Part shown: positions 34,673-43,852 of the stretch, one piece after another
How positions within the stretch are numbered: the stretch's first letter is position 1
Layout: the number at the start of each line of letters is the position of its first letter
Source of the DNA: Calliopum simillimum
Taxonomy: Eukaryota; Arthropoda; Insecta; Diptera; Lauxaniidae
Reading direction: 5' to 3'
Assembly (NCBI GenBank): GCA_951812925.1
Contig: OX638372.1
Location: forward strand, 85,209,058 to 85,273,057
DNA length: 64,000 nucleotides
The notes under the pieces: generated by a model
Told to the model about the DNA's origin: nothing
What the model saw: only the letters and a program-made list of their open reading frames with translations
Database searches by the model: none
Program-made: the position numbers and the translations under genes

Positions 34673-35812
34673 AATTTCACCGGAATTGTCTTTATTTATG
34701 CATGATACACAAACTGTGAAAAGTCCATTGCAAAGTCGTGTGCGCATAAAAAGTTATTCGGGCTCAAAAGTCGCTAAAATCAGTTTTTTGCAAATATCTC
34801 GCTAATGCTAACTTTTACAGAAAAATGTTGGTCTCCAATTTTGTGGCACAGGAAATTTCTTACTTTTTAAATTGCAATAACTCTTCAATGAGAAGTTGTA
34901 CGAACGAAATTAAAATGCCGTTTGAAAGATAATTTAATTTTCTATATACCGTACAAAATTTTTTTTTTCGAACGGCTCATGACCTTAAAAATATTCTTGA
35001 ATAACCGTTAAGGCTTCGAAATTACGGGTTTTTTAAGGATATCTGCGAATTGGTAAGTACTACGATAAAAAGTAATGGGACCAAATTTGTAGAGAATTAC
35101 AAGATCTACAAAAAATAAGCGATATGTGAACACATAGAAGTAACCGTTAAGAAGATATTCCAAAAAAACCCTTAAAATGCCAAAAAACCGGTTTCTATTG
35201 AATATCTTCTATAAGGTTACTTCTATGTGTACACATATCGCTTATTTATTGTAGATCTTGTAATTCTCTACATATTTGGTCCCATTACTTTTTATCGTAG
35301 TACTTACCAATTCGCAGATATCCTTAAAAAACCAGTAATTTCGAAGCCTTAACGGTTATTCAAGAATATTTTTAAGGTCATGAGCCGTTCGAAAAAAAAA
35401 ATTTTGTACGGTATATAGAAAATTAAATTATCTTTCAAAAGGCATTTTAATTTTGCTTGTACAACTTCTCATTGAAGAGTTATTACAATTTAAAAAGTAA
35501 TATATTTTAATATGAACTCATAGGTAGTATTTCATATCATAACTGTTAACAACTTTTTAAATTGGGTGATCTCCTAAACTAGAAGTCGTATGCAATTACT
35601 TTTAACATATTTTTGTAGGAAATTTCCTGTGCTACAAAATTGGAGACCAACATTTTTCTGTAAAAGTTAGCATTAGCGAGATATTTGCAAAAAACTGATT
35701 TTAGCGACTTTTGAGCCCGAATAACTTTTTATGCGCACACGACTTTGCAATGGACTTTTCACAGTTTGTGTATCATGCATAAATAAAGACAATTCCGGTG
35801 AAAAATTTCCAC
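34673..35812. repeat. 1.1-kb palindrome with a one-arm ~125-bp length difference
   Basis: The arms 34673-35165 and 35195-35812 are reverse complements at high identity, for example TTTTGCAAATATCTCGCTAA and its partner near 35677, CCGTTAAGGCTTCGAAATTA and its partner near 35337, and ATCGCTTATTT paired near the centre. The right arm has about 125 bp (35505-35630) absent from the left. The short loop is near 35180. No coding capacity. Confidence 0.9.
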
Positions 35813-35981
35813 TGGGAATTTTTTCGCACAGAAGCTCTTTTTTCGTCTTATTTTCCTGGGCTAACAGTTGAATTCAACTATTCATTTTGTATTCCATTCA
35901 TTTGTGTTTTCATATGAATAACATTTTGAGTTGAGTTTTTAAAAGGTTCATAAAATTCTCATATTGTTTAAGAATAAATCT

Positions 35982-36667
35982 ACATATCGATACCTTAGAG
36001 CGCTATAGTCCTATCTCCACATTTTGCGATTTTGAGATTTTTGCAGTTATGGCATCATTGTGGGCTTCTTTACCGTGTGGAAAATTGTGTGATGTCAAAA
36101 TACCCCTAAAATACCAAAATATTCGATAATTAAGAAAAATCCTATCTCCAAACTGTAATTTTTTCAAGAGCGCTACTGTCCTATCTCCACTGAATATTCA
36201 AATAAGTCATATTTTTAAAAAAAAATTCTATTTTTTTCGCGTTTTCTTCGCGTTTCATGACTTTTTGCGACATTTTGGTAAACAAATTTTAAACAAAATT
36301 TAAAAAAAAAAAAAAAAAATCGTTTTTTTCGTGTTTTCTACGCGTTTCATGACTTTTTACGACATTTTAGTGGAAAAAATTCAAAAAATTTACTAAACAC
36401 GTCGTTTTTTTGAATAGCAGTGGAATTTTATGTAAGGGCAAAAGTAATGACATACTATAAATTGGCTGGGATTTCGTTAGAGATTAATAAAATTGGCTAA
36501 AAACATTAAATTATGTTAAAGTATATCATGGGTAAAATTATTGCATTTATCGTTATATCAAAATAGCAGCCAATCCTAAATAACCAATGTTTGAAATCTT
36601 CTTTTTGCATTTCCCAACAATTGGAGAAATGGAGATAGGACTATAGCGCTCTAAGGTATCGATATGT
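35982..36667. mobile_element. 686-bp MITE-like element with perfect 38-bp inverted termini
   Basis: 35982-36019 (ACATATCGATACCTTAGAGC ...) is exactly complementary to 36630-36667. If the true termini are CCTTAGAGCGCTATAGTCC, a TA lies outside each (35991-35992 and 36657-36658) within a palindromic context CGATATCG, as Tc1/mariner-type elements often show. An internal third copy of the phrase (GAGCGCTACTGTCCTATCTC, near 36170) lies in the left half. Non-coding. Confidence 0.85.
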
Positions 36668-36699
36668 TTTCTAGTGTTGTACTGATACTTTGCCATTTG

Positions 36700-37070
36700 A
36701 AATGGTGCAGCCGTAGAAGTTGTTTCCTACAATTTCTACGGCTTTTTGGAAACGGCTAGTACGGCCCTTCTAGGGTGCAAACTATTAAACCGTTGCAAAA
36801 CAGTTTTAACTGTACTGTAAGAGTTTATATTGTTAGCTGACTTTTTTCACAGTACCTAAACATTTTAACAGTAACTGTACAGTACTATTTTCACAGTAAT
36901 TTTACTGGACTGCACAGTTAATTTAACCTTTACTGTGGGTTGGTGCAATTTCTATCGTTGAAATCGGTTAGATTGACCGATTTTTTTTTTCTGTGTGCCC
37001 TAACTTTGTAAGATCAGTTTCTCAAAGTTATCCTTTTGCTGGCGAAAAATGTGGAGAACAAGACCATAAT
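36700..37070. other. Non-coding with ACAGT/ACTGT cluster
   Basis: A small perfect hairpin GCCGTAGAA...TTCTACGGC lies near 36708-36740. From about 36795 to 36945 the pentamers ACAGT or ACTGT occur about ten times in both orientations. No gene. Confidence 0.55.
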
Positions 37071-37162
37071 ACAGGGAAGGCCAAAAGAAGTCACGCCTGC
37101 GTGTAAAAATTAAATAACTTTTTTTTCAAAAAACATTATATTAACTTTGTATTATCTAAATT

Positions 37163-37491
37163 TTAATTATGAAAAATAATATCAGAGAGATGACCACCAT
37201 TTTCATCGAGGCACAATTGCACGCAAAGTTCAGGCTCTATCGTCCTGATCTCAGTAGTGATCTCTATAGTTTGGGGCTTGTTAACATACACTCGTTCTTT
37301 GAGATAACGCCGTAGAAAAAAATCAGGGCAGTTAAATCTGGTGAACGAGCTGGCCAATTGAATTCTGAATTTCTTGAGATAATTCGTTCATCAAAAAATT
37401 AATTTAATGAGTTATTGTGGCAAGCGCCGTATGTGCTGTTGCTCCATCCTGCTGAAACCACTTGTTGCCTGCCACAGGGCGTACAAAATTA
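37163..37491 (-). pseudogene. Transposase C-terminal half of the split mariner element
   Basis: The sequence picks up from the insertion point with FVRPVAGNKWFQQDGATAHT, which carries the second catalytic Asp (WFQQDGA-AHT), then in shifted frames DFFLRRYLKERVYVNKPQTI, with the DFF box matching the third Asp region, and PELCVQLCLDENGGHLSDII. Frameshifts near 37400 and 37330 break it. Its native N-terminal half lies at 38719-39242 beyond the insert. The ORF starting upstream of 37491 continues into the inserted element only by chance. Confidence 0.82.
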
Positions 37492-38716
37492 GGGAGTGGG
37501 ATTGACAAAATCTTAACATACGTTTTACCTAATAATTTTTTTTGGGTATAAAATTTAAAAATTTCTTTGAAAAATATGTCAGCTATTATTTTTAATGACA
37601 AACATGTTGATTTGTTGTGAGTTTGATCAAATTGAGTGAAGAAAAAGAATTACGTCTTAAAATTATTAAAAATTTTCAAAAAAATCGAAATTGGTCCTAC
37701 AAAAAATTGCCCAAAGAATTGAAGGTCTGCCGTCAAACTGTTTGCAATGTTATTAAACTGTTTCAGGAAAATTTGACCATTGATAGGAAACCTGGTTTGG
37801 GAAGAAAAGAAGGATCACATAATATTGGGAAAGCCAAGAAAATTGAAAGCATATTGAAAAGATCTCCAAACACATCTGCTAGAAAAGCTGCCCGGTTAGC
37901 CAAGAGCTCTGACTATTTGGTGCGAAAAGTTAAAGCCAATGCAGGTTTGAAAACATATTAAGTCCAAAAAATTCCAGACAGGAATGCTGGAAAAAATTTA
38001 GACGCCAAAAGTAGGGCTCGGAAATTAAAATCGAATTGCATACAAAAATATACATGTTGTATAATGGATGACGAAACGTATGTACTGGCAGATTTTACAC
38101 AGCTTCCGGGTCAAAATTTTTACGCCGCTCGAGGAAACGTCGAAGAACAATTTAATATCCAAGAGCAGACAAAATTTCCTAAAAAATTCCTGGTATGGCA
38201 AGCTATAGAGTGAGATCTATAAATACCGAAATATACATACATCAAAGAATGTTTGAAAAAATTACTTCTTCGTTTCATAAGAGAGCACAATATGTCCACA
38301 TATTTTGGCCTGATTTGACATCATGTCACTACGTCAAGAGTGGGGTGGTACCAAAATAATAACATAGTGGAGGCCAATCCTCCAAATTGTCTGGAGCTAA
38401 GACCAGTGGAGAGATATTGGGCTCTTGTGAAAAGAAATTAAAGAGCACAAAAAAAGTGTTCCAAAATATCGAAGATTTTAAAAGGAGATGGGCAAACTGT
38501 TCCAAAAAGGTGTCTGGAACAACTATCAAATCTCTAATGGAAAGCTTACCAAAAAAGGTCCTCGAGTTCATAAATTTTGGTTAGAACTATAAAAAATATA
38601 TTTTTTAATTTGTAAAATATTATTAATTAAATAAAAAGAAAAATCAAAACTCTAAGATCAACCTTCTAAAAATTATTGAATTTTATATATGTTAAGATTT
38701 TTTCGATCTCACTCCT
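37492..38716 (+). mobile_element. Tc1/mariner-type element inserted in the mariner transposase
   Basis: Termini are GGGAGTGGGATTGACAAAAT (37492) and, on the minus strand, AGGAGTGAGATCGAAAAAAT (38716), both flanked by TA (37490-37491 and 38717-38718). Removing the insert with one TA restores the host transposase reading frame (RTMIN joins FVRPVAG), so the insertion is directly readable. The transposase lies on the plus strand, opposite to the host. Confidence 0.88.
37617..38584 (+). pseudogene. Tc1/mariner-type (ITm) transposase, decayed
   Basis: The N-terminal helix-turn-helix region reads NWSYKKLPKELKVCRQTVCN and then KPGLGRKEGS. A TAA near 37959 interrupts TY-VQKIPDRNAGKNLDAKSR. The catalytic part has CIMDDETYVLADFTQLPGQN (first Asp), TKFPKKFLVWQAI, stops near 38211-38222, then STYFWPDLTSCHY (second Asp), a deletion, and in another frame PPNCLELRPVERYWALVKR (acidic third residue), ending with TIKSLMESLPKKVLEF. 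The motifs match ITm transposases of the maT/DD37-type lineages of insects; exact spacing is lost here. The frame has no ATG at 37617, where a GTG stands, so the true start is lost or upstream. Confidence 0.82.
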
Positions 38717-38718
38717 TA

Positions 38719-39242
38719 TTAATCATGGTACGATACCTGTCCCCATTCACCGTCACTGCATTACCAACTTCATACTCGAAGAAGTAGGGCCTTATTACTC
38801 TTTATGATGTCATTTCATACCATACTGTACACTGGAGCGAGTGCAATCGGCGCTGGTGAACAATTCTGCGGTTAAGAAACTCGTTATTTTCGGCGCACAA
38901 CTCCACGAAGCGTGCTGCTCAAATTCGTCCTTGATGGTAGTTAACTGTTTTAGAGATGCCCAGTTGTCAAAACGTCTTCGCGTTGAAAGTTCTGGATATT
39001 CTTCAACACTGTCCCGTACACGATAAATGTTCGCTTGGTTCTGTACTATTCTCGGTCTTCCTGATCGTGGCAAGTCCGACACTGCACCCTGTTGCCGGAA
39101 CCGTGCAATTAAACGATTATTTGCGGTTTGGCTAGGTGAATTTCTGGTGTTGAAATAATTTCGATATGCTCGTTGCGTCAGTAAAATTGGAAAAGTAAAA
39201 TTCTAGCAATTTGGTTCGTTGCTCGGTAGTTAAATTTTGCAT
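38719..39242 (-). pseudogene. Transposase N-terminal half of the split mariner element
   Basis: ATG at 39242 starts MQNLTTEQRTKLLEFYFSN; after a frameshift near 39185 comes TQRAYRNYFNTRNSPSQTAN, then RLIARFRQQGAVSDLPRSGR and PRIVQNQANIYRVRDSVEE, the paired helix-turn-helix region with its GRPR linker. Frames then shift again and much of the catalytic N-terminal part, including the first Asp block, appears deleted or unreadable. The piece resumes as RPYFFEYEVGNAVTVNGDRY and RTMIN, cut at the TA where the next element sits. Confidence 0.82.
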
Positions 39243-39285
39243 GGTGGTGTAGCATGGTTCGATGAATAAAAACTGAAAAAAAAAA

Positions 39286-40063
39286 TCTATATATACAATA
39301 TAAAAATGAAATGGTGTCCGTATGTAACTTATGAACGCGGAAACTACAAGGCCGATTTACATAATTTTTTTCTTAAATTGTCTTCTACTGCCTTGTGGAT
39401 TCCACTCAAGAGCCTGGAGGCAAACTTCGCTGTGTGGTTTCCGGAGAGTGTGACCAATCCATCTCCATTTGCACAGCTTGACCTCGTTTGCTATAGCCCT
39501 CTGATTGCATTTTTGATATAGTGCGAGGCCACCAAATCTTTAGTATACGCCTTAAGTATTTGTTGAAGAATTGTTTGTTATGGTCTGTAAAAGGTTTGTA
39601 AGGAGGTGAGATGCCACTAAGGGGAACGGGGGTTGCATCCCCCATACGAAAAAAATACAAAAAATGCTATATCTCTAAAGTTATACAAGCTATGATTATG
39701 AAAGTTAGTGCAAAATGCAAAATTTGAGGTGGGTTGAACATTGGGAAAAAAACACGCAAAATGCTATATCAGTGTTCCTATATCAGCTATTATTATGAAA
39801 CCTGGTACATGGATGTTGAATGCGTCTACTATTTAACACGCAAAGCTTAAGAGGGATTGAACGAAAGCTACAGTAAAAATACTCAAATCGCTATATTTCT
39901 ACGCCTATAGTAGCTATCATTATAAAAGTTGGTACATAAATATATATTTTATTCACCTTGAAAAACCTAACGGGTTGGAAGAGAAGGACGACGGAGAAGG
40001 ATGGGACTTGGAACATATGTAAAGGGCATCGGGAATGGGCGAAGTCGCTACCGGGCCAACTAG
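39286..40063. mobile_element. Non-autonomous Helitron carrying an RTE fragment
   Basis: It starts TCTATATATACAATATAAAA after A (39285), followed by GAAATGGTGTCCGTATGTAA, a common insect Helitron 5' sequence. It ends GGGCGAAGTCGCTACCGGGC, then CAACTAG before T (40064). The 5' TC, 3' CTAG, GC-rich hairpin (GCGAAGTCGC) about 10-20 bp from the end and A-to-T insertion site are the structural signature of Helitrons. No Rep/helicase is present. Confidence 0.8.
39370..39560 (-). pseudogene. RTE-like LINE fragment (copy 2) inside the Helitron
   Basis: The minus strand reads VWWPRTIS, then NQRAIANEV-type sequence in mixed frames, HTLRKPHSEVCLQALEWNPQ-type sequence and GSRR. It matches copies at 11.5 and 41.1 kb base for base over long stretches (GTGACCAATCCATCTCCA on the plus strand). 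Whether the Helitron captured it or the LINE inserted later is unresolved. Confidence 0.75.
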
Positions 40064-40134
40064 TAATAAATAATAAAAAATAAAAAAGTTATTCAATTTT
40101 TACACGAAGGCGTGACTTTTGGAGCACCCTGTAC

Positions 40135-41000
40135 AAGGCATAGGATACGATCCATCCCTTTGGATTATTTCTGAAACGACAACAAACAAAAATTGACTAG
40201 TCAAGTCAACTAATCCGATGGGTTGAGATAGAATTCAATGAAAGAAGAAAAATATCACTGGAAAAAGGAAAAAATTGCTGCGGCCTTAAAACTTTCCACA
40301 GTTATTTACTAGAAAATAGCAACTTTACAAATTTGCAATTTTTAAATTACTTTAATTTTTCAATTAGGTTAAAATTATACAACAAATAGATTTTAAGTAT
40401 TTTATTCAAATGCATAATGAAAACTTAGTTTTAGAGGTATAAAGATAAAGGCGGCATTTTAAGTATTTGTTTTTAGTAATATTATGATACAAATTTGTAA
40501 TTGTTTTTTTCGTTTTTTCGTTAACAATAATTTTCTTATAATTTATTTTTAGATATTCAATTTAAAATTTATACAGTCAAGAAGACTAAATTTTAGCCAA
40601 TTCAATCCTTTTTGACCTTTTTCGATCGGTTGTCAAATACTTCAGTTCAGTGTCCCGTGCAAATTTCTTGACAGTATATGAACAGGATATAAACAAAGAA
40701 AAAAAAAATACTGCATAGACCAGTCTTGTTTAATTTGCTTCAGTTCAGTATATATACTATACCGTGCACTACGAAATGCTACTTTAGTAAAAAAAGTAGT
40801 TTTTCGGTCTCTCTTTTTTGTTTATGCTCTATCTCTCTCGAGCTAAAATGTTTGAAAGCTACTATAATCCTAGGTTATCAATGCGCTGCAACTTGCAAGT
40901 GTTACCATATCCATATTACTATAGTTTTTCTACTTGCAGGTTTTACACTGACCTGAAGAATTTGTTTGTATAAAATACAGTATTTATGCATGTATTCTCC
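40135..41000. other. Non-coding AT-rich stretch
   Basis: No gene is recognised. The sequence from 40135 resumes the flank interrupted by the mariner at 37070. Confidence 0.45.
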
Positions 41001-41007
41001 TTGAACT

Positions 41008-41860
41008 CCTAGGAGAAGCATAGGGCCAATATAAAACGTTTCCATTTGTTGCGATCCCTTGCGATGACTTTGATCTCTTGCCATGATTTTCTTGATTCTT
41101 GTATTTCCTTTTCCAGCGACCTTTTCCAGTTGGTTTTGGGTCTACCACGTCCTCTACTGCCTTGTTGATTCCACTCAAGAGCCTGGCGACAAACTTCGCT
41201 GTGTGGTTTCCGGAGAGTGTGACCAATCCATCTCCACTTGCGCAGCTTGACCTCGTTTGCTATAGCCCTCTGATTGCATTTTTGATGTAGCTCGGCATTT
41301 GATATAGTGCGAGGCCACCAAACCTTTAGTATACACCTTAAGCATTTGTTGACGAATACTTGCAGGTTGTTGGTAAGTTGTTCAGTAACAAGCCATGTTT
41401 CGCACCCATATAACAAAACCGATTTCACATTCGAATCAAAAATGCGCACTTCCGTTTTGGTGGATATAAAGGAAGAAGACCATATTTTGTTCAGTTGAGC
41501 ACACGCGCCTTTTGCTTTTGCTATTCTTGAGCTGATATCATCTTTTGCTCCACCATCCATGGAGATAATGCTGTCTTAATACGTGAAGCTATTGACGTTT
41601 TCGATGTCATCACTGCCAGCTCTAAACGTGATGTCATTTCTGTTTGCGTTCAGCTTCATGCTTTTAGCCTTGGATACGTTGATTTTTAGGCCGGCCTTTT
41701 GTGATTCCAAGACAAGGTCTTCAATTTTGCTTTGCATATCTGAGTGTTTGGACGATAAAAGGCAAATGTCGTCAGCGTAGTCGAGATCTTCTAGATGTTC
41801 GGTGAAGTTCCATTGGATACCCCTTTTGACCTTATTAAGAGCTTTAAATACAGTACACTG
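41008..41860 (-). pseudogene. RTE-like LINE RT and C-terminal region (copy 3, best preserved)
   Basis: On the minus strand from 41860 the frame reads ALNKVKRGIQWNFTEHLEDL, then DYADDICLLSSKHSDMQSKI, with the catalytic YADD at 41779-41768, then KAGLKINVSKAKSMKLNANR. A TAA near 41578 replaces a Leu codon in FTYLGSIIS-type sequence. The frame continues open for about 180 codons: RIAKAKGACAQLNKIWSSSF, VKSVLLYGCETWLVTEQL, RCILKVWWPRTIS, WRWIGHTLRKPHSEVCRQAL, GSRGRGRPKTNWKRSLEKEI. The C-terminal GRPK-TW block and YGCETW are typical of RTE-type and related LINEs. The 5' part (endonuclease, RT fingers) is missing. Only one stop in 280 codons makes this a fairly young copy. Confidence 0.87.
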
Positions 41861-41879
41861 AAGTATTTGTTAAAATCAG

Positions 41880-42364
41880 GTTTTCACTGTTAAAATGAAA
41901 TCAGTGTAGAGGAGAGTGGGGCTGGGTGGCTTATGGGCATAAATGAACCACTAGCGATATCTGTTTAATGTCAAGGACTTTTCGTGCGATTATCATGTAT
42001 GTTGTTAACTCCGTCGGTAATCTAACCTCACACGAATTTGTGGTTGCGTCAATCGTTTGTTGTCGCTTACAGCAATAAACAAGGTCTTTACCCGCCCGAT
42101 TGTGTTCCTTTTGTGGCACTGAACTCGATACAATTTCTTGCTATCGTAAGTACATGCAAATTCTGTCATTTTCACAAATGACTCTGCTACATTGAAATAT
42201 CTCACGTCACTTTAAAATTATTTCCAATTTGCTGATAGCTTGTTGGGATACATGAACCACTTTTTAATTTCAATCCGCGTACATTCTCAGCATCAGACTT
42301 TCTTGGAAGTGAATTTACCAACACACACATGGACACAGAGGAGGTAGTTGATAAAGATCTTGAA
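41880..42364. other. Non-coding spacer
   Basis: Overlapping short ORFs on both strands show no domain. Confidence 0.4.
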
Positions 42365-43289
42365 GAAATCTCGAATATGGGAGGTGCCACGCCCCACAGT
42401 GGTGCCAAAGCGAACATAAATCGATAACTTGGCCAATTTTATAAAAATTGGTAGAGTTACGTATATGTATATAAATGAAAAGCACATGTATTTTTTAAAC
42501 GATTCTAAGCATTTTTTGCTTTATAAATTTTTTTCGTACGATGCCTTGCTTTCGAGTAAAAAAGCATTTTTCCGAATGCATATTGGAAAACGCAAAAGTT
42601 GATTTTGGAACCGAATTTTATCTATATTAGGAAAAAATATAATAATTTTTTGACGCCAAAATTTTTATTTTTCAAGAATATTTTTAAAATTTGGACTTAT
42701 TTTGTTTGCAGGGTTGCTCTATTAAGTAGAAGAATGTCGTCAGGGTTGGGCCGCTGTCAGGGTTGGGCCACTGCTATTTCTCGTATATAGCACCAGCTGC
42801 CATCTGTTTTATAGCGTCGAATTATTATTCTCGATGCCAGAAAACTTTCTTAAGCATTGCTTGTCACCGGGATTGTCACTAAAAATTTTTATGCCTTCGT
42901 GTTGTTTTCGATAGTTCAAAAAATTTTGTAATAGCAGTGAAAAACGACTCAAAACTTAGAAATGAAGAATACCACCGCAAAAGTAAGTATATACATCAAT
43001 TAAGGGGTGAACCATTAAAAAGTTCAGAAAGGGAAAATTCGATTCCCCAACCAGTTCCCATGTAGTATTGAGTGATCGAAAAACACGCTTGTCGTAAGGG
43101 TTGGGCCACGTCAATTTTTATTTCAAATCAGTAAAATAACATTACTCAATCGGTTTTTCGGAACACAGAACATCTACATTACCGTTTTGGACTAGGGATT
43201 ATCGACTTCTTCTCGGCCTTCGAGTTCTTCGCCTTAGAATCCACCCTTTCTACGATTTTATCATTAGTCGGGCCTCTCAAAGCGGCCGC

Positions 43290-43501
43290 GCCAACAGTGA
43301 AATCAAAAACAAACGAGGTCGCCCACATCTTCTGACGAAGATGTGAAACAAGATTTCTGCATTATATGCTTGGAACCGATGCCCGCGAAACTGAATCGAA
43401 ACAATTCAATCGCATGCATTGAATACAACCAGTACTTAAAGTGCGTCAATCTCTCAAAATGTTACTATGTATGCCCAAAATGCGATTCAGATTCTGATTA
43501 A
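43290..43501 (+). pseudogene. pogo-like transposase C-terminal zinc finger
   Basis: The frame reads SPTSSDEDVKQDFCIICLEP, then MPAKLNRNNSIACIEYNQYL, KCVNLSKCYYVCPKCDSDSD and stop. C-x2-C ... C ... C-x10-C-x2-C spacing resembles the PHD-like finger ending many insect pogo-like transposases; the usual second pair (C-x2-C, then H/L-x2-C) is partly altered (CIEY, LKC). The acidic tail CDSD just before the stop is intact. Nothing of the DDE core remains upstream. Confidence 0.72.
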
Positions 43502-43852
43502 TGTATTATGGAGATTTCTCATCAAAATTTTGTATAATCGAATGAAAACCAATAAAAATTTTCATACATATTCATTACACACTATTTTGGTACGAATTTC
43601 ATCGATATTCGGTGGTGGCCCAACCCTGACTACAATGGCCCAACCCTGACTACAATGGCCCAACCCTGACTACTTTTTTTTTTTAGTTTCGTCAATAACA
43701 CTTTTTCCGTAATCGCAGCGAGTTGTCCTAAAGGTACGTTACAGATAAGGGTCCAAACTTTTAAATAAGATAAATAATTTGGTAATATTCAAATATATAA
43801 AAAAGATACAGAGGAAAGTTAAAAAGTGGCTCAACCCTGACGACATTCCCCT

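Larger units (their letters stand above)
37072..40131 (-). mobile_element. mariner-family element split by two later insertions
   Basis: The termini match: TA then CAGGGAAGGCCAAAAG...TCACGCCTGCGTGTAAAAATT at 37072, and on the minus strand TA then CAGGGTGCTCCAAAAGTCAC...GCCTTCG at 40131. The transposase is on the minus strand. A 1225-bp Tc1/mariner-type element (37492-38716) and a 778-bp Helitron (39286-40063) are inserted. Removing them leaves about 1.06 kb, close to a compact mariner with some internal deletion. Confidence 0.85.

Noticed and set aside
42261..42420. Separate gene suggested by minus ORFs near 42.2-42.5 kb
   Set aside because: The ORFs cross the mini-me/hAT-like junction and so cannot be a single native frame.
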